DNA of 64,000 nt. Origin: Agelaius tricolor (lineage: Eukaryota; Chordata; Aves; Passeriformes; Icteridae). Positions 1 through 12,250 of the stretch are shown here, piece by piece. Where the stretch lies: the NCBI GenBank assembly GCA_023055355.1, contig JALJCS010000034.1, positions 6,090,001-6,154,000 on the forward strand, written 5' to 3'. Under the pieces are notes generated by a model, which made no database searches, was not told where the DNA came from, and saw only the letters and a list, made by a program, of their open reading frames with translations. The first letter of the stretch is position 1. Each line of letters opens with the position of its first letter. Made by a program: the position numbers and the translations under genes.

Positions 1-324
1 ACCCTTAATAAAGGCCCTAATTAAGCCATTCCTAACCACCAAGCAGAACCTGGAGTCACTTTGGTTACTTCCTCCAGTCCAAAAAGCTCAGAAAATTGTG
101 GCCATGGGAATCAGAGATATGAAATGTCTTTTCCTGTCAGAGGAGAGGCTATAAAAGGTAAGGACTCAATATGGAATACAAAGATCTTTTTACTGGATCA
201 TGTCACTAGTCTGTAAAATGGTGACGAGAAATTCATAGGATGCAAATAACTCAATTTCTTCTTGTTAAATGAGAACTGGGGAGCATTTATGCAATTATCA
301 CATACCTGGTTCGAAGCAGAGAAA

Positions 325-465
325 AGAAAATGCTTTTCAGACAACATAAACTGTGGAACTCACTGCTACAGGATGGGGGGAAAGCCAAATACATAAACAG
401 ACTCAAAGGGGAGACAAGAAATTCACAGAAAGTTTGTAGCTAGGTCTGTTTGTAGCCATGAAATA
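325..465 (+). mobile_element. Old CR1/L3-type LINE 3' fragment
   Basis: The stretch around 348-440 reads like the C-terminal coding and 3' part of an ancient CR1/L3 LINE. It has the characteristic run ctgtggaactcactgctaca, a GGAAGCC-like stretch, a 'cagactcaaa' motif, and a tail resembling the family's 'attcatgg..ataggtc' segment. Divergence is high and no open frame remains, so this is a fossil. The limits are approximate and the subfamily cannot be given without alignment. Confidence 0.5.
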
Positions 466-1395
466 CAAAGAAGCAGACAGGGTCTCTAATTCATTAAACA
501 GTCGTTAAGCAAAAATTGGTTGTCGTTCCTTAATTGCACAGAAAAGGCAGTCAGGAAGAGCACAGTAGATGGGTGAAGCCCTGGTCTGACCCTGCATCAT
601 CATCCCAAGCTGAGAACCACCATCTGTAAATCAGCAGAGCCAAGAGAGCTGTGCTGTGTTCCCACCACTGCCACAGGTAACAGGCACAGTCATAATTTGT
701 GTTACTGCCTACAAGTCAGAGGAAGTCCCCGATAAATTTCAACTTGCTTTCAAGTTTGCTAATGGGCTATAGGGACAAGACAGAAACTGCAGAAATACAG
801 GTCTCACTTGCACACTATTCCCCTCTGGAGTGGATGGGTTGAGTCAATCTGAATGCCCCAGAATCCAGACTCTGACTCTGGGCTATTAATGGTTATGTGG
901 GGACATTACATAAATGAGAATAGATGTAGCATGCAGGGAAGCAGAGGAACAATTTCCAGGTGTATGAAAGCAGGGCTACCTCTTAAGACTCTCTCTTTTA
1001 ATAGATTTACTTCAGGATAACACTACCAGATCAGCATTAAAGCTACTGGACACAGGAGAAAAATCTATTTATAATAGACTACAGACATCCAAGAAGAGGC
1101 TGCAGTCACAGCACTTTGACTAGAAGTGTTTGACATGCTGTGTCTTTAACTTTGGTACACTTGGGACTGCTTTAAATCATTGAACTTGGCCAATTACCTG
1201 CCCTTAGTCTTGCTAAAATAACATGTAAGGAAAACTCAAGAACTGATATCATCAGTCAATCTCATCCAGGAATTCAATTCTTTGTATTTTTCTTACTACT
1301 TCATGACTAAAATAGAAATCTGAGGGTTATTCTCATCCAGATTCTTTTTTTCTGAGCATTGTTCAAAAAAAACCAAAAACAAATCAGGAAAAAAA
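466..1395. other. Unique non-coding stretch
   Basis: No recognisable gene, repeat or structured RNA is seen. Base composition is that of the AT-rich background, with stop codons scattered through all frames. Confidence 0.6.
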
Positions 1396-1512
1396 TCACA
1401 GAACCACTAGATTGAAAGAGACCTTCAAGATCATTGAGTCCAATCCATGCCTTAACCCCTCAAGCTAAACCATGGCACCGAGTGCCACATCTAATCTCTT
1501 TCTAAACACAAA
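1396..1512 (-). mobile_element. CR1 LINE 3'-end fragment
   Basis: The plus strand begins tcacagaaccactagattg and continues with a 'gagaccttcaagatcattgag' type motif, 'ccatgcctta' and a 'ccatggcaccgagtgccac' block. This is the reverse complement of the CR1 3' untranslated end, whose terminal repeat resembles ATTCTGTGA. Homology fades after the 'tctttctaaacac' motif, as expected for a 5'-truncated copy. It is non-functional. Confidence 0.85.
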
Positions 1513-1793
1513 GGCATCAGCTGAGTGTACAGAGTTCATTCTGAAAAACCTTTTATCAAAACATTCTTGGTCACTTGACACTATAAACACAATTGTGTAG
1601 AAACCAGTGGCACATCAAACCAATTGTTACTACTATTTTGACACAATCAAAACACCTACCATGTTCCACCATGGATGCTTTTCAACCAAATATGGCAATA
1701 TGGCCAAGGCTCACAGTCCAAAAGCATGAGCCAAATGGAAGCAGGACAACATGTAAAGAGCAAGAAAACCAGCCTGGCTCACCCAGCACAGGG

Positions 1794-2182
1794 TAGGTTC
1801 TCACTGTCATATTTTCTGAAAAATCCTTTCACCAGGATTTCTTCTCCTGGGAAGCTGAGAAGCCTCAGAGAAAAATGAAAACAATAATTATCTGATTGCT
1901 TCTCCTGTGCTTTGCTGCTTTGGAATGTGGTTGGAAATTGTTTATCCAACTTGTGAATTGTTTTTACTTAATGACCAATCATGGCCCAGCTGTGTCAAGA
2001 CTCTGAAAGAGGTCACAAGTTTTTCATTAGGATCTTATTAGGCCTTCTGCTAAGTATTCTTTCTCTATTCTTTAGTTTAGTTTTAATATAGCATTCTATA
2101 AGTACATAATAAATTAGCCTTCTAAGAACATGAAGTCAGATTCATAATTTCCTTCCTGCCATGGGGGATCCCAAAAATATCA
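1794..2182 (+). mobile_element. Endogenous retrovirus LTR, probably solo
   Basis: The core resembles a common passerine ERV LTR (ERVL-like, from memory): 'attttctgaaaaatcc' near 1811, 'gggaagctgagaagcctcag' near 1848, and a poly(A) signal AATAAA at 2108-2113 followed by an R/U5-like stretch ending 'gatcccaaaaatatca'. A 7-bp direct repeat CACAGGG lies at 1787-1793 and 2181-2187. If the last five bases are the target-site duplication, the element runs from 1794 to 2182 and ends in CA, with its opening TG mutated to TA. An alternative start is the TG at 1805. No gag, pol or env sequence adjoins it, which fits recombination between paired LTRs. Confidence 0.75.
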
Positions 2183-2187
2183 CAGGG

Positions 2188-3149
2188 GGTGACTGCTTCT
2201 GCCACCAGACAGATTCTCTCAGACAGGACAGCACTTTCCATCTGCCACTAAGAGGAATTTCACCCTTGTTTCATCTGCATTGCTATTAGAAAGGGCATTT
2301 GGAAAAGACAATACTGGAATTGCTATATAGCCTTTAATCAGTTTCTGCTGCAACAACTGATTTGCTCTCACACAGCACCTCAGGACATGCTTCTCCATTA
2401 CTGTTTACATTTTTTTTTAATACTGGTGGTGCCCTGCCCTGTTGCTAATTGTTTATTTTCCCCTCCTTCACCATGGAGTTTTGTTTGGCCAAGACCATCT
2501 TATTTTTCATGGAAGTCCTAGTGGGAGGCAGGAATGGCAGAGCCACAGCAATTAATGATAAACAGACTCTATTTACAAATGAGTCTGAGTATTCCAGTGA
2601 CAGAAGAAAACAGAGATCATTCTCAACCTCTGTAAAATCCAGCACTATCTTCCATGATTCCTCTGCTAGCATCCAGTGGGGAGAAGGTGTTTAGGTTTTG
2701 GGATTGAGGTTTTTCAAGTTTCCTTTTGTACACATGAAATTTGAAAATCTGTGCCTTGTTTCTCTATTCCCTCAACTCATAAAATTCTCTTTTTGCTGCA
2801 AACATCTGAGAAATTTAAGGCCCTTTCTACCTATTATAACATAGAAGAACTTATACCCATTTAACCTCAAAAGGACAGAGGAGATGAGAAAACTTCCTGT
2901 ATTCTTAGGGTTTTTTTAATCTTGTGCATTAAGAGAAAAAAAAATCAAGTACATTTTTTTTTTTATCTACTTGGGCTGTACCAAGAGCAGCAAGTAATCA
3001 TCCCCACAAGATATAAATGAGAGAAAGCAAATAGGACCTGACACTTGTTTACACCTGTGCAACACAGTGCACAGAAAGAAAGGGTATCAATTCAGAACAG
3101 CAGCATTTCACACAATTTTGAATCACAAGATTTTGAGTGCCCAGTGAAA
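2188..3149. other. Unique non-coding stretch
   Basis: Two opposed open frames of 75-81 codons near 2445-2694 overlap on opposite strands and show no recognisable domain. Short T and A runs occur near 2411, 2915 and 2956. No gene is supported. Confidence 0.55.
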
Positions 3150-3270
3150 GACAAGAAGGGGCAAGGCTCACAGAGGAATTGTGGTTTGCCTGAGGTCACA
3201 CATCAAGTCAGTAGCAGAACTGAGATGAGTTCCCTGCTCCTGACCCTACACCAACTGACAGACCATGCTC
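3150..3270 (+). mobile_element. Ancient MIR-like (CORE) SINE remnant
   Basis: The segment reads 'ctcacagaggaattgtgg', then 'ttgcctgaggtcacacatca', then 'agtcagtagcagaactgaga' and 'ctgctcctgacc'. In order and spacing this matches the conserved core of amniote MIR SINEs (aggtcacac..agt..gtggcagagc..gga). MIRs are tRNA-derived, rely on an L2-type LINE, and are very old in birds. The copy is diverged and truncated. A short open frame of 158 codons across it has no independent support. Confidence 0.55.
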
Positions 3271-3330
3271 CCTTGTGGCTCCCCCTTCCAGGACCTTCCT
3301 GCAGCTTTTCCCCTGCACAAATGAAAAGAC

Positions 3331-3346
3331 AAAAAAAAAAAAAAAA
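3331..3346 (+). repeat. Poly(A) run, 16 A
   Basis: An uninterrupted run of 16 A. It lies about 60 bases past the MIR-like segment, and no young retroposon boundary is visible next to it. Confidence 0.9.
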
Positions 3347-3349
3347 GGA

Positions 3350-6300
3350 ATCTGCTGTAAGAAACAGATGGAGGTGTTTTTGTGATCATCAGCCCAGTAC
3401 CTGGAGCCTTGTTTACACTGTGACTTTTCACTCTTCAATCAAAGGAAGTAAAACAAGCATTTGTGTCCTTAGAAATACCTATTCACTTCCTGGGACATGT
3501 GTTACACAGCACAGGAACTGAGAAATGCTTTTGATCATAACCTTGGGAGCTGCAAAGCAGAGAGTAGTGTAAGGTTTACGCTCCTGAGATTTGTTTCCTG
3601 ACACAACAGCTACAAGAATTCAGCCTGTACTCATTGGGAAAGCCATGAAGGATGAAAAGTGCATAAGCATATGATCCCTGTAACTTTTATTCCATGCATA
3701 TACAGTGTCTAGTTTTCACTCAGCAGACGGTGCAACGTAAAGAGAAAACTCATTTTCTAAATATCCCACCGTGAAAAGGTATTATACTTACAATTCAAAG
3801 ACTTCAGTTAATCTGGGATAAAAGATCGAGTTAACAAGCATAACAGCCACTCCACAGGCTAGATACAAACCTTCCTAATTTGGTTATTTGTATTCCTAAA
3901 CTGCTTAAAGATACAGGCAGAAACTTCTAAGGGGCTGTTCTCAGTTTATTCGTACCTCTCCTGTGCCATCTACTGCTCACAAGTTGTTACTGACACTGTA
4001 ACACTTGAAAAATGCCGATTACCTGACTCCTCTGCTCATGGCAAGATGGACAAAAGACACCCTCTCAAATTCGAACTTCAGTGAGGTAAGGACTAAAACC
4101 AAACAACAATATACAGAAAGATATGAAAATAAAATTTAAAGAAATGTTTACACCCCAGTGTGGAAATCCAGAACATGTTTGTGGAAACACAAGGTTTAAA
4201 AACCCCAACATTGTCTCCTAGTAGCCAGTGCAATTGTAATACAAGCAGCACACAAATTCCTGTCAAAGGATCTGGGTAGGAAAAGACACAGGGCAGTCAA
4301 GCCAAATAATTTTCTCATACATAATTCTTCACATCTGCCCACTTTCTGGTCTGGCCCCTGTATGGTATCTTGTCAGAAGAGCCACTAATAACACAGCCTG
4401 TAACAGCTATTTCCTACTTCTCCCAGAAGTTTCAACCTTATTCCTGCTATAGACTCCTCATTTTCTGAGCTGAAAGCACAGACTCTACACCTGGACAGTG
4501 CTCCCCTTCATCAGGGCACGTGTGGCTTTAGGCTTGATGCTGCAGAAATTGATGCTGCCAGTTTTGTGGTTGAAAGGGCTGAACCCAAAAAAATGCACCT
4601 ACAGTCGTGTCCTACCTGCCAGAATTCCAAGCAAATCCAGCTCCTCTTTCTGGCAGCTCTGGCGTTGTTCAAGTACACCACAAAACCATTTGTCTGCAGG
4701 GTGATGAAAGGGGAGCAGAAGGTTCTTTCAAAAACTATAAAACTGGGGAAGAAATGCTTGGGAAGCCAACTTGCCTCCTGAATAAAATCCAAAAACCTGT
4801 TAATGTTCAAAAGCTATTGGTGAATTGTGGAAGAGAAAAGGAAGAATTCACCAGCTGGGAACAGAAACACAGGTAACATGCTGTCAAATCCTCAGTGTCC
4901 CTGTAAAAACGGCACAGTTGGAATTCTCACTGGGAGGGAACCCTGTTTTGCCCTAGACAGGAAAATTGCAGTTGCCTGTATTCTTCTCTGTGGGGCCTAA
5001 ATTTGAAGACACAAATGATTCCAAACTACAGTCCCACAAAGGAACTGAAATTATGTACCAAATCAGGAAACCCAACAAATTTTTATTGGTTCAAACTCAA
5101 GAGTTCTCTCTAATTCAAGTCCTAGTCCAAGACAAAAATATTTATTTTCCAACTAGAAGTCCAGGGGGAAAATAAACCAACTACTTGACAGAAAACTTTT
5201 AACTTTAAGGAATTTTATTGTTTTAATAAAGCAAACCTGCCTCATTCCTATAACTGGATTTTTGTGCAAAAGTGTGCAATTTGAAAGATAAATCAGGAAA
5301 ATAGATGGCATACAGGATTGGATAAAAAATTCTGTGGTACAGAACAATACAAAAGAACAGAGTATTTGCAAGAGAAGTAACAGAAAAGGAGTGACATGTC
5401 AAGATTGCCTACGCCTGATGGTGAATGTGTCAACAACCAGCAATCATTATTGCTCCAAATTTCCCAGTTCTGTCAGATTGGGCCCAGAAACGCAGAAGAT
5501 ATCAAGAAAATTGGAGGTAACAGCAGAATTACTACAAAAAACATTTACTAGATGATAAGGTATTTCTTTCAATATCCTACTGTCCTACTATAAGGGACTT
5601 CGCACCACCATTACACAGCCAACCCAGCTTTGCCCTTCTTGGTTGTGAAGCTCTTAAATGCAACATCATCTCAATAATATGAGAAATTCCATGAACCAAT
5701 CACAGAGGCAGCAGCTCATTTTCCAAAGGTGTCTCTGAGATGAGCAACAAGCAAATCAAAAAATGATCCAAGGGTGGAACTGTTTCACAAGAGTAAAGTT
5801 GCTCAAGCTCAATTTGAACCATGGCTGTTGTCGTCTTAGCCAGAGAACACACTTTTTCCCAATGGAAATATTAGATTTCCATGGCAGAAGTAATATTTCT
5901 AACAAAATCTGATGGGACAGTATTTCTTCAGTTTCCCAAAATGTAGAGGGTTTTGGTGGGGGTTTTGCTTCAGGATACCCACACCCAGCTCCAGACTCTT
6001 TCCCTCTGCCAGCACCCTACAGAAACATGACAATCTTCCCAAGAGAAAACGAGCTGTCTCACTTGGGTCAACGTCCACTAAAATTCCCACTGACTGACAA
6101 CAGACAGAGAGCTCTGCTTTGGTAAGTGGCATCACATTCACTCCACACTTTGCCCCAGCATCTTCCAACCTGTCAGAGAAGTCTAAAAAAAACACAGGTG
6201 ACCAAATTCAGAAGAAGCACGGCAGGACGTGCTCTGAATATGCACGTTACTGAACACAACCAGACCTCAACAAAATTTAAATTGTGGAGTATTTTCCTAT

Positions 6301-6435
6301 GCATTAGGCATGGAGAAACAGCATTGCAGACATCTTTACTGGGAGCAAGGGTTCCATGAAGAGTCTTGATCAACTACTGTTTTTCATAAAACATTGCTTA
6401 ACAAACCTCACAGCAGAAACAAAAAAACCACAATC
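3350..6435. other. Unique non-coding stretch
   Basis: Short overlapping open frames on both strands (60-100 codons, for example around 4500-4880 and 5900-6370) have no recognisable motif and largely shadow each other. No repeat family is recognised. Confidence 0.5.
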
Positions 6436-6467
6436 AAAAACTAACCAGACTAAAAACTAACCAGCCT
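6436..6467 (+). repeat. 16-bp tandem pair in A-rich DNA
   Basis: Two adjacent copies of aaaaactaaccagact, the second ending 'gcct', differ at one position. They look like a small slippage duplication in an A-rich region. Confidence 0.85.
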
Positions 6468-6534
6468 AGAACAATTTGATTTAAAACAAACACCAAATCA
6501 AACCAAGATATACATTAAAAAATATTTCTCCCTT

Positions 6535-6572
6535 CAAAAAAAATAAAAAAAAAAGAAAAGAAAAAGGAAGAA
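6535..6572 (+). repeat. A-rich low-complexity tract
   Basis: Runs of A broken by single T or G bases. No source element is recognised next to it. Confidence 0.85.
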
Positions 6573-8550
6573 AACCATCAGAGTTCAGTGTTAGGAACAA
6601 ATAGAATGGGCTGATGTGAAATCAGCAATGTCAAGGAGCTCACCACATTATTTTTTAAGTGAAGCCTGTCAAATCAAGGAAAGATGAAGTTCAAATGTTT
6701 TAGCAGCTCTCTGAAACTCTACCAAAGGGATTAAAATGTGCATTCTGGAAAGCTTAAAAAAATGAAAAAAGAAAACAAATGTAAAACTGCAAATCTTTCT
6801 TGGCAATAGCAGGGAAGCTTGGCTTTACCACAAGCAAAACTCTACCCAAGCACCTCAGATGCACCTCACTGTAATTCCCAAAACATTCAAGTAGCCCATC
6901 CAGCCTGAGGGTCATCTGTTTAGCTTCAGTCTATGGAGTTTTCTACATTAAGGTCAAAGGGGAATGCAATGTAAAGAGATCAACTCCAGGGAGATATGTG
7001 CAAAGCCAATTTCTCAAATTATATGGATTCAATTAAATAAAAATGTCACTTGCTGAGATTTGTCAATTATGTAGCAAAGGTCTAAGGCTGTCTCTCCTTT
7101 GTTTTCCTAAAATTACAACACTCAAGCCAAAACCAACTAGTAATATGATCCTGGTTTAAGTTTACCTTGATTGCACTTCTGAGATCATTTTGTTTTCTCC
7201 AAGTGAATAGTATTTCTCCTATAACCTAAATAAGATAGGATTAACCAAGTTGTTTTGGAAAAGACCCTGTAATTTATTTACCATACAAAATTCCCACACA
7301 AAGAGTTCTCCTTGATGCAAATGCCTTATGGAAGCAACCACTAACATGATTGCTATCCACACAAGTATGTCAGCAGGACTGGACTACTTACATTACAATT
7401 AGGCCTTAAAATGGGGCGTGGCTCTTCAGCTATAGACAACAAACCTTGGAATTCGTAAAAAAAGTTAACTTTCATCTGAGATCATTAACTTGTATCTCTA
7501 GTGTTGAACAAAAGGCCCACTTCATTTTAATCCACTGGTTGTGATGGTCAGAATTCCAGGCAGAAAGAGAAAAAAAAGGCTGCATTGCCTCAGATTCTGG
7601 GTGAGCAGTTAAAAGCAGAAAAGATTAATCATTGTTCTGAGGATCTTAAACAGGAAAGGTTTAAGACAAATGACACCATGCTGGAAGGTGCATGAAGGAG
7701 TGCAAGGGAACTAGATCAGCACTGCCAACATTATCTGGCACAAGTTCAGACAATGAACTGTGAAGTATCCAAAACACAGCGGAGTTACCAGAGTTCTGGG
7801 ACAGCAAAGAGCTGCCAGGGTTTCAGGTAAAGTGCTGATTTGAGCCTCTTCACCAATTCACTTCCCATTTCTTCCTTCTCCCTCCTCTTTAGTTCCTCTT
7901 TTCTTTCTACCATTCCGTTAGGACCAGCTGCACAAAGGAACAAAGACAGTTTCCAATAATTTCAAGAGAAGTATTACATTTAAATATTTTCACAGATCTA
8001 GGTCTTCAGATCAAAATGTGAGTCTTTCATTTGGGTGATACCATAGCAATAACACTTCCTTGCTATTTGTAGCAGTTGTACCAAGTTCCCCACCAAAAAT
8101 TCTCAGTAGAGCAAACTACCACATTCCAAAAATGTCATTAGAAATTAAGGTTTTCACTCAAACTAGCTAAATAAACAGCACTGCTTCCCTATGTAAGTAC
8201 TCAACCCTCAAGAGCAGAAAAGTTAGTTGGGTAAGAGCAACCCTCAGCATCATGGCTGTAGCAACAATAATAAAAGACAGGAGGGAATTTCTTTTGCAAG
8301 AATGAACCACCTAATAACTCTCTGTCCAAGTCCTTAAATATATTCTATGTGCCAGTAGTACAATAAATACAGCCTTAAATGTCCTATGTTCCACTTAGGA
8401 GGTTATAGTCAGTTTTCTTCTGTAAGAAAAATTGATGCAAAATGTACGTGTAAGATGCAATCTTTCAAATGATCAAATTACATAAACGTGAAACTGCAAT
8501 GATGATGGCAGTTTTCTCTCAATACGAGAATAGGGAGAAATGGTTTACAT
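6573..8550. other. Unique non-coding stretch
   Basis: AT-rich sequence without long open frames, recognisable repeats or splice-bounded exons. A pyrimidine-rich patch lies near 7862-7915. Confidence 0.55.
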
Positions 8551-8573
8551 AACCAATATTGGTTATTGGTTAT

Positions 8574-9285
8574 TGTTAGGAAGATTAATCCACAAACACG
8601 AGAGGTTTATGTCCAAAAAGGAGACAGAGGAGTCTTTTTTGGCTTTCTTTGTATAAAGGAAGAGGCCATCAGGAATTCCCCTGGGATCTCTTGAATTTTT
8701 GGAGGACAGAGCCTCCTTTTTATCCTAATTTCCTGGCCCCATTTCCCTTCTCTCTTTCCCTATTGGCTGAGGTACTTGAGAGGTACAGACTTCCCAATAC
8801 TCCTGATACAGAAGATTTCCCTCTAATGTAAAACCCTCCCTTTTAATTTTTAATTCGTAAGGAATTTGGGGGTTTTTCTTCCTCATTTTCTTCCTCATTT
8901 TTTCTTCCTCATTTCTTCCCCATTGTTTCTTTTGTCTTTCAATGCCTAATTTCATTTATCAGCAAACCTAAAGTTTATTTGTAAAAGCAAATATCTTTTT
9001 CCATTCATCAATCAGTGGAATCCTTCCCATTGTTTCTTTTATCTCCTAGTGCTAGTTTTATCCACCAGCAGACCCACAGCTTGTTTGTAAAGACAAATCT
9101 GCTATTCCTCTCAGTTACCAATAATTGGTAATGGGTATATATACACACACAGAGCAGCAACTTCTGAACCGGCATGCCTATGTCCTTCCATTCCCCATAA
9201 AAAGGGATTTCCTTCCTTGTTCTGGTTTTTCAAATTCCCCCCTGCTGATTCAAACCAGAACACTGTAACCTGTGCTTCCCCAACA
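8574..9285 (-). mobile_element. Endogenous retrovirus LTR, minus strand
   Basis: Read on the minus strand, the element starts TGTTGGGGAAG at 9285 and ends CTTCCTAACA at 8574. These imperfect inverted termini with TG...CA ends are typical of an LTR. A TATA-like GGATAAAAAGG lies at about 8715-8724. A downstream region with a CATAAA-type poly(A) signal near 8610 and a 'ctcgtgtttgtgg' stretch would be R/U5. The U3 part holds two diverged copies of an about 84-bp block at a 108-bp spacing (8918 and 9026), and a repeated 'ttcctcatttt' motif near 8880-8916. It resembles passerine ERVK-type LTRs from memory. No matching target-site duplication was found, and no internal retroviral sequence adjoins it. 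A 76-codon minus frame at 8725-8955 lies inside the LTR and is not a gene. Confidence 0.75.
8918..9110 (-). repeat. Duplicated block inside the minus-strand LTR
   Basis: Copy one begins cccattgtttcttttgtct at 8918 and copy two begins cccattgtttcttttatct at 9026. Both continue through 'ttat(c)..agca.ac' and 'tttgtaaa.gcaaat' like segments in the same order. The spacing is 108 bp. Direct repeats in U3 are often enhancer duplications. That role is inferred here. Confidence 0.8.
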
Positions 9286-9289
9286 AGTT

Positions 9290-12250
9290 CCTATTTCCTC
9301 TTCCTTTTCAAAATAACATTCTTATTTTTTTTATAACTCTAATAGCTAAGCAGACACACAGATACAAAAGTCTGCTGAGGATATGGAGGCTGACATCTAG
9401 TTATTTGTACAACATCAGCATAATACCACACATTAGCACTGTTGTTCAAAAACATTTCAGCGACGGAAGCGTGTGACATATTACGACAACATCTGGCATT
9501 TTCCTAAAAATAATGGAGTTCATTTTCTTATTCCCTAAGCAGACTTGATGAAATGTAGCACTTCCTGGAGTATCAGTAACACACACTTTCAAAACCATAG
9601 TATCTCCAGTTTCTTTAGTAGTGAGTATTTCCAAACCGACGGCCACACTCTCATGTGGCTCACACCGGAAGCATCCAAAAGAAAAAAATCAATGAGATTC
9701 AACTGGGTGTAAGGCAAAGCAGAATGAAGCCCAAAGGTTCTGACAGGGAAAAATTATGTCAGGCTTCCAAGCCTCACAGAAGCTTATTTTTCATGGCTTG
9801 CTCCCCCTGCCCCTGTGGATGCCTATCGTATTCTTTGGCTGAAAGAAATCTGAAAATCTCGGGTTCTTTTCTGTTCCACTGAAACCACAAAAGTTTGGAG
9901 AATCTCACATAAACAGACACATGAGAGCCTCTGGTAAAACTGCAGACAACAGTTCTAAATTTTTGTTACACTGGAAAAATAAGCTCCCCTTGTTTTCCTA
10001 ACTGTTCCTTCTTCTCTTATAAACTCAGCCACCAAAGGTCTTGAAAAACAGGAGGGAGGTTAATAGTTTAAAGCATGGGAATATATTTTGCCTATAGGGA
10101 TGATAGAGGGGAGCTCACAAACATTCACCTGATGACAGAATTGTTATCTCTGGGAAGAGAACCTCTGAAGTCACTACCTACCAATATATTCCTCAGACTC
10201 TTTTTCTACAGAAGTGTTTAGCCAACTTAAGCTTGATAGTCAGTTAAGCTAATTACAACTTTCCCTAATGAATTCAGAAAGTGCTCTTCTGCATCACAAT
10301 TACAAAAGCCAGCATCTTTCTTCTGCAGGGATGTTTGCTACCAGAAGCAGCACTGCCATTTGAATTGTCATTATAACATGGCTACCATGATGATGTACCC
10401 ATGCAACAAGCACACAGAAAACCACAACTGAATTTATAGGGGAATTGTGTATTTTGGTACAATAAGATTAAAGGATTTAGGCTTTAAGCTCAGCAAGTGT
10501 TAATCCATTTATTTTCATCCTGGTACATAGCAGCAGTCTCTGATCCTCAAATTGCAGTAAATGACCAATGGTGCTTTTGCAGACAGTGTGCTTCACCCTC
10601 ACATGTTATTCAAAAACCTTTTACTAATTCTAGTGGAAATAAAATTTGGCTTAGAGGAAGTAAGATCAAGCCATTCATTTTATTTTAATGAACAGAAAAC
10701 TCTTCAGACAAGTAAACCTGTCCTATTCTGCTCATTAGTTCTTAGTTCATTTCTCCCTCTGCATATGTATTATCTTTTAGCTTCATTCAGTGACATCAAA
10801 AACAAAACAAGCTGGTGAAAACCAGCATCCCATATGGTAAGAAACAAGCCAGATTATTTTATTTGTATAAAACTCTGGACACACCTTACTTACACTGTGC
10901 ACATTTCCCAGTCAGCACCAGGATTTCATACTGCAACAATCAGCAAAGTATGGCTGAAGGGGAGTTACAAGCACATATTAAATCCTCTCCTCTCATTCCA
11001 CATTCCCAGTTTTCTTCCCACCTTCAGTCAGCTCCAGGTCAGTGTCCATCCAGTTAGAATAACAAGCAGAATGTACATACAATAACTTTCTGGACTAAAA
11101 CCTTTTAAAGAAGGGAGCATTTCCTGGTTCTTCATGCAACTCCATCCTCTTCCCACTTGATATTCCTCAGAGACAGTGATCCTCAACGTCTCCTAAGAGT
11201 ACCCTAAAATTTCCTAGAACTCTCATACCTTTTTGACATTTCTCTATTCTTTTAGCCCTATTTTAACACACCATATTTCATCTGCTTGAGCTTCTTCACT
11301 ATTCCCTGGTGAGTTCTTTTTGAACTCAGCCAAACAGCACCATGCACAAGGGGAAGCACAGCCCTGTGCAGCAGACAGGAGTTCTCACTTGCAAGACCAT
11401 TCAGTTATTTAGGTGGGAGATTCCTGACCTCTGCTGTGCAGCCACATGTTTGCCTTGAAATGAAGTTATTTGAGGTATAAATCTCATCAGATAAAGTGTG
11501 GTTTCAAAAAACTTACACTTTAAAGTTGAATAAATCAAAGGGGGGAAAAAAAAGAGTGAGTGGTTCTGAGCATTTGACTGTACCTTCTATCATCATATAG
11601 CTCAGTTTTTCCATTTTTTCTGCCAACATGCTGACTATTCCTTTCTTAACTCCATCCCACAAAACTGCACTAAAATATTTATTTATTAAGATTTTTATAT
11701 TCAAGAAAACACTGTTTACAAACTGACCCTATAACAGGCTTTAAATCATCTAGGTACTCTTTATCTGGCATTCCTTCTTTTCATCATCAAAGCACCTGAA
11801 CATCTTCCAACAATTCTCCACACAACATGGCAAGCACCTGCTATGTTAAATTCCCTCCCTTTGATCAAAACAATCCTTTTTGTTCCTAACACATTGCCTT
11901 GTTTGTCTTAGGGCAAAGCCCTAGTCTAAGAGATGGATCAGCTGGAGAACTTCACAGATCTTGGCCCTGCCCCTGGGAAAGGGCTCTCCTTTTCTTGTCT
12001 TAAAAGCCTCTGCCCTTGTACAATCCAATTCCATTCAGCTAAAGAACTGGAGGTGAGAATACATGCAGTATTGTGCTCATCATTAACTAATTCTGGATTA
12101 AATAACAGACTAGATCAATCACCATAAAAAATGCATCACCCTACACAGCAAAAAATATTACAAAATTCCATACCACTCACTGGCCATAACTGTTAATGAT
12201 GGATTTCACTTAGAATGTAGTCTTATTCTCAGTAAATGTGACCAAAACGC
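9290..12250. other. Unique non-coding stretch
   Basis: Contains only short, mutually overlapping open frames (60-85 codons) and no recognised repeat. No coding exon is supported. Confidence 0.5.

Noticed and set aside
3045..3521. 158-codon plus-strand open frame
   Set aside because: It runs through the MIR-like relic and a poly(A) run translated as lysines, so it is not a gene.
8725..8955. 76-codon K/E-rich minus-strand frame
   Set aside because: Lies wholly inside the LTR. It is the translation of the TTCCTCATTT-type repeats.
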